Assembly: GCF_000317575.1 (NCBI RefSeq)
Contig: NC_019748.1
Location: forward strand, 1,194,001-1,258,000
Direction: 5' to 3'
From: Stanieria cyanosphaera PCC 7437
GTDB taxonomy: Bacteria; Cyanobacteriota; Cyanobacteriia; Cyanobacteriales; Xenococcaceae
DNA length: 64,000 nt
A program made the position numbers and the translations under genes. The notes beneath the pieces are model-generated. The model saw only the letters and a list, made by a program, of their open reading frames with translations. It searched no databases and had not been told where the DNA came from. Of the stretch, positions 27,594 to 35,433 are shown piece after piece (position 1 is the stretch's first letter; every line of letters begins with the position of its first letter).

Positions 27594-28010
27594 TTACTGC
27601 TCGTGCCAATCCAGTACTGGTTGTCTAAAAAGCTCTCGCTCTCCTTGAGTTACGGTTAGAAAATCGCCTTTGGCACTCCCGCGAATGAGTAAATAACTAA
27701 CATTTTTATTAACCGCTTCAAAATAATTTCCTTGTTGGTCATAGTCTTTGAGGGGAAGACGAATTTTATTGCCATTAATTTTACTAACACCTACATAAGT
27801 ATGAGGCAAATCTCCTCCACAAATATTGACCCAGAAACCTTTAGTTTCAGCAACAATAAATAAACTTTCTTCTGGTTGACAATAATTTGGAAAAGAATCA
27901 GGATTTTGAGCAAGACGAGCAGAGTTTGGTACTGCGATCGCTTCAACAACCAGTAAACTCGATATTCCTAAACTAAATAAGAAATTAGCTAACAATTTAG
28001 TCAATTGCAC
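27594..28010 (-). CDS. Secreted protein of unknown function
   Basis: The 138-residue protein has a signal peptide (hydrophobic residues about 8-26, likely cut near AIA-VP). The mature part is beta-rich and contains two cysteines, in NYCQPE and NICGGD, that could form a disulfide. Conserved-looking patches are HTYVGVSKINGNKIRLPL and YLLIRGSAKGDFLTV. I do not recognise a family. It converges with the repeat protein gene. Confidence 0.65.
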   Translation of the reverse strand: MQLTKLLANFLFSLGISSLLVVEAIAVPNSARLAQNPDSFPNYCQPEESLFIVAETKGFWVNICGGDLPHTYVGVSKINGNKIRLPLKDYDQQGNYFEAVNKNVSYLLIRGSAKGDFLTVTQGERELFRQPVLDWHEQ

Positions 28011-28172
28011 AATTACAATTTTTTTTCTAATCCTATTTTATAAAGGCGATCGTTTTCGTCAATTGATTTGGCTCTTAGTTTGAAAAAAAGATTCTAAATT
28101 TACCCATAGATAGACGAATTTCATCTGAATTTTTGAACTAATAAAATTAAAGTTTCGCGTAGAGCTAATTAG

Positions 28173-29045
28173 ATGAAAACTAAAAAACTTGGCAATACAG
28201 ATCTAACTATTAGTGCCATTGGTTTAGGAGGAATGCCAATGTCTTTGAGCGATCGCCCTTCTCAGTCTCAGTCAATTGCTGTGATTCATCAAGCTCTTGC
28301 TCATGGAGTTACTTTGATTGATACGGCTGATTCTTACTGTCGAGATGAATCTGACAAACACCACAATGAACGTTTAATTGCCAAAGCACTTTCTCAATAT
28401 GAGGGTGATACTAGTCAAGTTATTGTTGCGACTAAAGGAGGTTTGATGCGTCCTAATGGTAGTTGGACTCGTAATGGCAACCCCGATCATCTCCGTGAAA
28501 CGATTGCTCAAAGTTATCAAGCTTTAGGTGGAACAAAACCAATCGATCTCTGGCAATATCATTCACCTGACTCTAACTATACAATTAAAGCTGCGTTAAC
28601 TCCAGCTAAAGAAGCTGTGGAACAAGGTTTGATTCGTTTTATCGGTGTTTCTAATTTTTCTGTTGAGCAAATTAAACAGGCACAAGAAGTAGTAAATATT
28701 GTCTCAGTTCAAAATCAATATAATCCCTGGCATCGCCAACCTGAATTTGATGGAGTCTTAGATTACTGCGAACAAGAAGGCTTAACTTTTTTTCCTTGGA
28801 GTCCTTTAGGCGGAAGTAGTCGTGTAAGTCGTTTACAAGATATTCCTGTTATTGCTCAGTTGGCTGCCCAAGAAGGTGTAAGTGTCTATCAAATTGTCTT
28901 GGCTTGGCTACGTAGCAAATCTCCTTGTATTGTACCTATTCCTGGCGCGAGTAAAATTTCTAGTATTGAAGATTCAGTTAAAGCAGTTGAAGTTAAATTA
29001 TCTCAGCAGCAAGTGGAAAAAATTGATGCTCAACTAACCAAGTGA
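28173..29045 (+). CDS. Aldo/keto reductase
   Basis: This 290-residue TIM-barrel oxidoreductase has the family tetrad: Asp and Tyr in LIDTADSYC, Lys in IVATKGGLM and His in WQYHSPD. The NADPH-binding C-terminus includes PIPGASKISSIEDSVKA. It reduces aldehydes or ketones with NADPH; the physiological substrate is unknown. It lies 112 bp upstream of rpsN and is probably transcribed separately. Confidence 0.9.
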   Translation: MKTKKLGNTDLTISAIGLGGMPMSLSDRPSQSQSIAVIHQALAHGVTLIDTADSYCRDESDKHHNERLIAKALSQYEGDTSQVIVATKGGLMRPNGSWTRNGNPDHLRETIAQSYQALGGTKPIDLWQYHSPDSNYTIKAALTPAKEAVEQGLIRFIGVSNFSVEQIKQAQEVVNIVSVQNQYNPWHRQPEFDGVLDYCEQEGLTFFPWSPLGGSSRVSRLQDIPVIAQLAAQEGVSVYQIVLAWLRSKSPCIVPIPGASKISSIEDSVKAVEVKLSQQQVEKIDAQLTK

Positions 29046-29156
29046 TTCTCAAATAACGCGATCGCCTCTTGCGGAATCCAAATTTTATTCCAATCAAATA
29101 TAGTTCGAGCTATACTAGAAAATTGCGTGATTATTTACTAAATAGAAATAAGAATT

Positions 29157-29459
29157 ATGGCAAAAAAATCCATGATTGAGCGAGAAAAAAAACGCGCTCA
29201 TTTAATAGAAAAATATGCTGAAAAAAGAGCAGAATTGAAAGAACAGTTTCGTCAAGCAACTTCTCCTCTCGAAAAATTAGAACTTCATCGTCAATTACAA
29301 CAACTGCCAAAAAATAGCGCACCTAGTCGCAAACGTAATCGTTGTTGGGTAACTGGTAGACCAAGAGGTTATTACCGCGATTTTGGTTTATCTCGTAACG
29401 TTTTACGAGAATGGGCGCATGAAGGATTACTACCTGGAGTAGTTAAGTCTAGCTGGTAA
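29157..29459 (+). CDS. rpsN: 30S ribosomal protein S14
   Basis: The 100-residue protein is a full-length S14 of the zinc-independent type. It has a basic N-terminal helix ([20 protein letters not shown]), the core [20 protein letters not shown], and ends LPGVVKSSW. As in other cyanobacteria, rpsN is a stand-alone gene outside the main ribosomal operon. It forms part of the head of the small subunit. Confidence 0.97.
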   Translation: MAKKSMIEREKKRAHLIEKYAEKRAELKEQFRQATSPLEKLELHRQLQQLPKNSAPSRKRNRCWVTGRPRGYYRDFGLSRNVLREWAHEGLLPGVVKSSW

Positions 29460-29598
29460 CTTTTTGTAGTGTAGGAAATAGGGATTAGAGATTGATTAAG
29501 TCAACCAATGGAATGAGCGAGTAAATCAAGACAAAGATAAACAGTCTTTTCACTCTCGCTAATATCCAAGGACTTATCCCTAATTCCCTAGGACTTAG

Positions 29599-30279
29599 TT
29601 AAACTGGCAAAATGAACTCTAAGTCGAGATTGGCAGCTACTTGAGCTAGCTTCTCGTGGTTATTTGTCTGATTAAGGTAAGGTAAAGTTCCCAAAACTGG
29701 TATTTGAGTCAAAGATTCAATCAAATCAACTGGAGCTAAATCTGTTAATCTTGCTTCATTTTCTGGTTGAGAACAACTTAAAACAATTCCTCTCAAATTG
29801 ACTTTAAGACTACGCGCCAAAGCAACATTAGCTACTACTTGAGCGATCGCACCTAATTTGACTGGCACAACTAAGACTGTAGGTAAGTGCCAATCGGCAG
29901 CTAGATCAGCTACAGTTAATTCTTCAGTGACAGGAGAGCCTAATCCCCCCAAAGCCTCTACTAAAACAAAATCTTGTTGCTCTCTTAATTGCTTCAAAGC
30001 TTGCCAAACTAAACCTAAATCAATCGCAGTATTTTCCTTCACTGCTGCTAAAGGTGGAGCAAGTGGTGTTGCCAAACTAATCGGAGTAACTATTTTGAGC
30101 GATTCTTCTTGGGCAAACATTTGCTGGTATAGCTCGCAATCGCCTGTACCAGTTTGAAGCAGTTTCATCAATCCTAATTGGCGACAAAATCGATAAGATT
30201 GCCAATAAGAAACTAAAGCGGTCGTCAAAACTGTTTTGCCAACGTCTGTATCCGTACCAGTAATTAATAATGTCCCCAT
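29599..30279 (-). CDS. bioD: Dethiobiotin synthetase
   Basis: This 226-residue P-loop protein starts with GTDTDVGKTVLTTAL, the specific BioD Walker motif. It has EALGGLGSP in the DAPA/carbamate region and VLSCSQPEN near the base-binding part. BioD closes the ureido ring of dethiobiotin from DAPA, CO2 and ATP in biotin synthesis. No other bio genes are nearby, which is usual in cyanobacteria. It converges with rpsN. The 465 bp upstream (30280-30744) are AT-rich and hold nothing I can name. Confidence 0.92.
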   Translation of the reverse strand: MGTLLITGTDTDVGKTVLTTALVSYWQSYRFCRQLGLMKLLQTGTGDCELYQQMFAQEESLKIVTPISLATPLAPPLAAVKENTAIDLGLVWQALKQLREQQDFVLVEALGGLGSPVTEELTVADLAADWHLPTVLVVPVKLGAIAQVVANVALARSLKVNLRGIVLSCSQPENEARLTDLAPVDLIESLTQIPVLGTLPYLNQTNNHEKLAQVAANLDLEFILPV

Positions 30280-30744
30280 AAATTTATGATTGTTCTGGTC
30301 TAGAGATTGCTTTTTAGACCGTAGTTATACAGCTAATTGTCAAAAATTTTTTTTTTATTTAAGTATATATAATTAGTGTAAATATATTGTTATTCATTTT
30401 TAATCAAATTAGAAAATAAAATCGCTGGTAGATTGGGATCAACAGTTAATTTGATCAAATAAATCATATCTTTTCACTCCTGCTAATATCCTAGCCAAAT
30501 CTAATTATCAAAATTAGTAAGATGCACTGAGGCTAAATTGTTTGCAAAATCTTTATAATATTTTTTTATTAATTGATTGTAAAAAACAACCTCTTTAATT
30601 TAAAATCAAAAAACATTGTAATCTAAAATTCTTGTTAAAAACTATCAAAGTGCGCAATTGTGTCACCAAATAACCCAAGTGTTGTCGATTACGATAGCCT
30701 TTAGATGATAAGATTTCCCTGAATTGAGTTATAAAGATTCTGCC

Positions 30745-31740
30745 GTGAGCTACACTACCCTAACTCTTCAGTCCACTCAACAGCAGTCAATTCTGTCAGA
30801 TACTAACCGCCTTCGGTTATTCTCTGGCTCTGCTAACATTCCCCTAGCTCAAGAAGTAGCACGTTATTTGGGAATGGATTTGGGTCCGATGATCCGCAAG
30901 CAGTTTGCTGATGGAGAGCTTTATGTCCAAATTCAAGAATCAATTCGCGGTGCTGATGTCTATTTGCTTCAGCCCTGTTGTAATCCAGTTAATGATAACT
31001 TAATGGAATTGATGATTATGATTGATGCTTGTCGTCGAGCATCAGCTAGGCAGATTACTGCGGTCATACCTTACTATGGGTATGCTAGAGCAGACCGAAA
31101 AACTGCTGGTCGAGAATCAATTACAGCCAAACTTGTAGCCAATTTAATTACTGAGGCTGGAGCTAATCGAATTCTAGCGATGGATCTTCATTCATCTCAA
31201 ATTCAAGGCTATTTTGATATTCCACTCGATCACGTCTATGGTTCTCCAGTAATTTTGGATTATCTCGCCAGCAAAAATTTACCCGATTTAGTGGTCGTTT
31301 CTCCCGATGTTGGTGGTGTTGCCCGTGCTAGAGCTTTTGCCAAAAAATTAAATGATGCGCCTTTGGCAATCATTGATAAACGTCGTCAAGCTCATAACGT
31401 AGCAGAAGTGATGAACTTAATTGGTGATGTTAAAGGCAAAACTGCTGTACTGGTAGACGACATGATCGATACAGCGGGAACTCTTTTAGAGGGGGCCAGA
31501 TTATTAAGAGCAGAAGGAGCAAGACATATCTATGCTTGTGCCACTCATGCTGTTTTTTCTGAACCCGCAGTGACGCGATTGTCTAGCGGTTTATTTGAAG
31601 AAGTTATTGTTACTAATACAATTCCAATCCCAGAAGCAAAACAGTTTGAACAGCTAACGGTTACTTCTGTTGCTAACTTACTAGGAGAAACCATCTGGAG
31701 AATTCATGAAGATAGCTCGGTTAGTAGTATGTTTCGCTAA
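30745..31740 (+). CDS. prsA: Ribose-phosphate pyrophosphokinase
   Basis: This is PRPP synthetase (about 331 residues), making PRPP from ribose 5-phosphate and ATP for purines, pyrimidines, His and Trp. Visible family blocks are RLFSGSANIPLAQEVA, YYGYARADRKTAGRE, the SPDVGGVARARAFA segment and the PRPP-binding VLVDDMIDTAGTL. The start is uncertain: GTG at 30745 gives the usual cyanobacterial length, while an in-frame TTG at 30724 would add seven residues. Neither has a strong ribosome site. Confidence 0.93.
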   Translation: MSYTTLTLQSTQQQSILSDTNRLRLFSGSANIPLAQEVARYLGMDLGPMIRKQFADGELYVQIQESIRGADVYLLQPCCNPVNDNLMELMIMIDACRRASARQITAVIPYYGYARADRKTAGRESITAKLVANLITEAGANRILAMDLHSSQIQGYFDIPLDHVYGSPVILDYLASKNLPDLVVVSPDVGGVARARAFAKKLNDAPLAIIDKRRQAHNVAEVMNLIGDVKGKTAVLVDDMIDTAGTLLEGARLLRAEGARHIYACATHAVFSEPAVTRLSSGLFEEVIVTNTIPIPEAKQFEQLTVTSVANLLGETIWRIHEDSSVSSMFR

Positions 31741-31855
31741 ACAGAAGTAATTTCGATAGTTACCAGTTAATTAATAATTAAACTTTATTTGACGGCAGAG
31801 AAGTATTGCTTAACAAGAACGCAACTCTTGAGAGTAACTGGTAACTATTGTTTAG

Positions 31856-32422
31856 CTATTGATGATCATAATTAACAGGTTGTTGGTCGATTGATCCCAG
31901 TCGATTAAATGGCCAAAAACGTACCATTGCTCGACCAATTAGATTCTCCTTGGGTACAAAACCCCAATAATGAGAATCATAGCTATTATTGCGATTATCT
32001 CCCAAAACCAAATACTGATCTTCAGGAACAACAATTGGACCATATTGATATTCGGGAGATTCTTTGATGTATTGCTCTTTTAAAGCTTGACCATTGATAT
32101 AAACTTTTTCGCCTTTAACTTCAACAGTTTCTCCAGGAAGACCAATTACTCTTTTAATAAAAGCGTCTTTAAAATTTTGTTCTCTGAGTTTTTCTGTCGG
32201 AGAAAAAACTACCACATCACCTCTCTCTGGTGAGCGAAAATGATAACTAATCTTCTCAATAATCAAACGGTCGTTAATTTCTAAAGTAGGTTCCATCGAA
32301 GATGAAGGAATATAGCGAGCTTCCGCTACAAAAGCTCGGATACCAAACGCTAAAATAGCAGCAGTACCAAGGGTTTTTAGAATTTCAACTACAGCATTTT
32401 CTTCTTTTTTTGTCATAAGCAT
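31856..32422 (-). CDS. lepB: Signal peptidase I
   Basis: The 188-residue leader peptidase has a single N-terminal membrane helix (about residues 12-30). It has the catalytic Ser in PSSSMEPTL, the catalytic Lys in FIKRVIGLPGE, and the later box LGDNRNNSYDSHYWGFV. It cuts signal peptides outside the cytoplasmic or thylakoid membrane. The first ATG (32422) abuts the start codon of the divergent dihydroorotase remnant, forming CATATG. A second Met two codons in (32416) has better spacing from GGAGGA and may be the true start. Confidence 0.93.
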   Translation of the reverse strand: MLMTKKEENAVVEILKTLGTAAILAFGIRAFVAEARYIPSSSMEPTLEINDRLIIEKISYHFRSPERGDVVVFSPTEKLREQNFKDAFIKRVIGLPGETVEVKGEKVYINGQALKEQYIKESPEYQYGPIVVPEDQYLVLGDNRNNSYDSHYWGFVPKENLIGRAMVRFWPFNRLGSIDQQPVNYDHQ

Positions 32423-33545
32423 ATGTCCTCCAACACTACTACTTTGTTAATTAGTCAAGCTCAAATTCTCCTTAGAAATGGTAGTCTGCTTCAAGGAGAT
32501 TTACGAATTAATTAGGGAAAAATTGCAGAAATTGCCCCAGAAATTATTCCTATTGAAACGGATGAAGTTATTGACGCAACTGGATTGACTTTGTTGCCTG
32601 GTGTAATTGATCCCCAAGTACATTTTCGCGAACCAGGATTAGAACATAAAGAAGATTTGTTTACTGCCAGTTGTGCTTGTGCTAAAGGTGGAGTGACTTC
32701 TTTTTTAGAAATGCCTAATACTCGACCTTTGACTCTCACCCAAGCGGACTTGGATGATAAATTACAAAGAGCAGCTAACAAGTGTTTAGTTAATTATGGC
32801 TTTTTTATTGGCGCAACGGCAGCAAATTTGCCCGATTTAATCACGGCTAATCCTACTTGTGGAATTAAAATTTTTATGGGTTCTTCTCACGGAGCTTTAT
32901 TAGTTAGTCGCGAAGAGGAATTAGAACCTATTTTTGCCACAGGAAAACGTTTGATTGCTGTTCATGCTGAGGATTCAGCTCGAATTGTTGAAAGACGTAA
33001 GCAATTTGTAGGTCAAACTAACCCAGCGATACATTCTCAAATCCAAGACGAGCAGGCAGCTTTAAATGCAACCAAATTAGCTCTCAAATTGTCAAAGAAA
33101 GACCAACGCCGTCTACATATTTTACATCTTTCTACGGGAGTTGAAGCTGAATTACTTCGTCACGATAAACCTGCTTGGGTAACGCCTCAACATTTATTAC
33201 TTAATACCAATGCCTATGAAGAGATTAGTACTTTAGCACAAATGAATCCTCCTTCGCGATCGCCTGAAAATAATCAAATTCTTTGGCAAGCTTTACTAGA
33301 TGGAGTAATTGATTTTATTGCAACCGATCACGAACCTCACACTTTGGAAGAAAAAGCTCAAGGTTATGGAATTCCTAATCAAGAAGCGATCGCGCTTTGG
33401 CTATGATGCCGATCTTGTTTTAGTTGAAGGTTGGCAATTAACGGGATGGCCAGTAGTTACCATTGTTAATGGTCAAATTGTTTACCAAAAGAGCAAACTT
33501 TATACTGAAATTCGCGGAAAAGCTTTAACTTTTATAGACCAGTAA
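32423..33545 (+). pseudogene. pyrC: Decayed dihydroorotase gene
   Basis: The translation follows dihydroorotase from the first codon (LLISQAQILLRNGSLLQGDLRIN) through PGVIDPQVHFREPGLEHKED and FIATDHEPHTLEEKA. It is broken several ways. A TAG stop at 32513-32515 truncates it after 30 codons. About 45 residues after LEEKAQ seem to be missing. A one-base excess follows the HIP1 octamer at about 33387, shifting the frame before GYDADLVLV. About 30 residues are missing before EGWQLTGWPVVTIVNGQ. Comparison with the ~430-residue family is from memory. A second working copy must exist elsewhere for pyrimidine synthesis. Confidence 0.88.
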
Positions 33546-33660
33546 GTTAAATTAAGAAAAATTAACGAATCAAGACTTCGAGAAGTTATCAAAATCAGTA
33601 AATTTTACTAATTATTCGGTTAGACTTTAACTGCCCACTCCATCGGGAGCTAATTGACAA

Positions 33661-34545
33661 ATGAGTATTAGTAGCTCTCTAGACTTGTTTTTATTGCCAG
33701 AACTATTTCGGATTATTGAAGAAGGCAAAAAAACTGGTCGTCTTATTGTACAAATACCATTAAATAATCAAACAAGTAATCTCAAAAGAATTTATTATCT
33801 TTGGTTTCGAGAGGGCTATTTAGTCGCGATTAGCGATCGCCTTAATCATCGTGGTTTAATTACTTTAATTGAAACTAGAAATTGGCTTAGTCCTCTAATT
33901 ACTGAGAAACTGAGAACTTTGTGTCCGACAGAAATGCCTTTAGGAGTATATCTAGATCAGATGAAATTGCTAACTAGAGATAAGCTACGGCTAATTTTTC
34001 AGTTACAGTTACATCAAGTGTATCAATTATTTGAATTAACCTCTGGTTGGTTTAGATTTGATGAGCTTTCTGAACTACAAGATCGTTTGATGACATTGCC
34101 TTGGTTGGAAATGACTGGACATCGGATGAAAGCTACCGAGGTGGCAATGTATGGTCTTAGATTGGTCAAAGATTGGCGAGTTTTCGGCGAGCAATTACCA
34201 AAGTCTAATCTGGCTTTGCAACGAACAGTTAATCAACCATTTCTGAAGTTAATTTCCTTAGAAAGAAAAATTTGGGAGCAAGCTGATCGAGCAACTTCGA
34301 TAGAAACTATGGCTCTTGAATTAATGCAACCAATTAAAAATATTCAGATTGCTGCTTTTCGTTTGATTGTGGTGGGATTATTAGAAGAAGTACTAGTCGA
34401 TAACTATGGCATTAAATCAACTAATTTAGTTTCCTCTTCTAAAGTGGTACTAGCAAATGTTGAGCGGCAAAAGTTTTTAGTTAAACCAAGACAATCTACC
34501 GACAAGTCTTTGCTTAATAATTTGTTTAAGTTATGGCGTAGTTGA
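33661..34545 (+). CDS. DUF4388 domain protein (PatA N-terminal-like)
   Basis: This 294-residue soluble protein resembles the N-terminal DUF4388 region of PatA-type response regulators. It has an opening SLDLFLLPELFRIIEEGKKTGRL, a beta part with YYLWFREGYLVAI, a helix set with LRLIFQLQLHQVYQLFEL and the GWFRFDE turn. No receiver or output domain is attached. DUF4388 proteins are common in gliding and developmental signalling networks, but this one has no assigned role. It lies 115 bp before chlM. Confidence 0.75.
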   Translation: MSISSSLDLFLLPELFRIIEEGKKTGRLIVQIPLNNQTSNLKRIYYLWFREGYLVAISDRLNHRGLITLIETRNWLSPLITEKLRTLCPTEMPLGVYLDQMKLLTRDKLRLIFQLQLHQVYQLFELTSGWFRFDELSELQDRLMTLPWLEMTGHRMKATEVAMYGLRLVKDWRVFGEQLPKSNLALQRTVNQPFLKLISLERKIWEQADRATSIETMALELMQPIKNIQIAAFRLIVVGLLEEVLVDNYGIKSTNLVSSSKVVLANVERQKFLVKPRQSTDKSLLNNLFKLWRS

Positions 34546-34660
34546 TTTAAAAGACCTAAAAGCGATTCGCGGATTAAATTCAGAGTAAGTCTCAAAGAAA
34601 AAAAGGTCATTATTACGATATTATTTAAGGCTACGAGAATATTGTTTAATAAATTGACTC

Positions 34661-35362
34661 ATGAATTTTGCTAGACAGAATACAGTAGACGATAAAGCGA
34701 TTGTCAAAGAATATTTCAACGCAACTGGATTTGATCGTTGGCGAAGAATTTACGGACAGGGAGAGGTAAATAAAGTCCAAAATGATATTCGCATTGGACA
34801 TCAACAAACTATTGATACAGTTATAGAGTGGTTACAAGCAGATGGTAATTTAGCTCAAATTTCAATTTGTGATGCTGGTTGTGGAGTAGGTAGTCTGAGT
34901 ATTCCTTTGGCTGATGCTGGTGCTAGAGTTTATGCAAGTGATATCTCTGAAAAAATGGTAGGAGAGGCTCAAGAAAAAGCTCAAGCAATTTTGAAAAATA
35001 CTAATAATCTTTCTTTTGCGGTAGAAGATTTAGAAGCTTTAAGGGGAAAGTACCATACAGTTATTTGTTTGGATGTTTTGATTCATTATCCCCAAGAAGA
35101 TGCAGCGCAAATGATTGGACATTTAGCATCTTTGGCAGAGTCTCGTTTAATTCTAAGTTTTGCACCAAAAACTTTTTTCTTATCAATTTTAAAAAAAATT
35201 GGCGAGTTTTTTCCTGGTCCTTCTAAAACTACTAGAGCTTATCAACATAAAGAAAGTGATATTATTAAAATTTTAGAAGAGAATGGTTTTGCAATTAAAA
35301 GAACGGGAATGACTAGCACTCGTTTTTATTTTTCTCGGATTCTAGAAGCAGTAAAACCTTAG
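34661..35362 (+). CDS. chlM: Magnesium protoporphyrin IX methyltransferase
   Basis: This 233-residue class I SAM methyltransferase has ICDAGCGVGSLSIPLADAGA as the SAM loop and YASDISEKMV as the acidic second motif. The chlM-specific start DKAIVKEYFNATGFDRWRRIYG and the LSFAPKTFFLSILKKIGEFFPGPSKTTRAY part are also present. It methylates the 13-propionate of Mg-protoporphyrin IX in chlorophyll synthesis. Length and motifs are intact. No other chlorophyll gene is next to it. Confidence 0.95.
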   Translation: MNFARQNTVDDKAIVKEYFNATGFDRWRRIYGQGEVNKVQNDIRIGHQQTIDTVIEWLQADGNLAQISICDAGCGVGSLSIPLADAGARVYASDISEKMVGEAQEKAQAILKNTNNLSFAVEDLEALRGKYHTVICLDVLIHYPQEDAAQMIGHLASLAESRLILSFAPKTFFLSILKKIGEFFPGPSKTTRAYQHKESDIIKILEENGFAIKRTGMTSTRFYFSRILEAVKP

Positions 35363-35433
35363 ATTTGTTTGAGAGCGATTATTAAGTAAAAGCAATTTTT
35401 ATTTGGTAAGTTTGACTCGTACTATATTTTTAG

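Noticed and set aside
29858-30157. A 99-codon plus-strand frame opposite bioD
   Set aside because: It is the reverse shadow of a well-conserved gene, with Ser/Lys/Ala-rich low-complexity translation.
32585-33406. An intact 273-residue dihydroorotase starting at TTG 32585
   Set aside because: It lacks the conserved first ~55 residues and the C-terminal part; the upstream sequence still encodes the missing N-terminus behind a stop codon, so it is a piece of a pseudogene.
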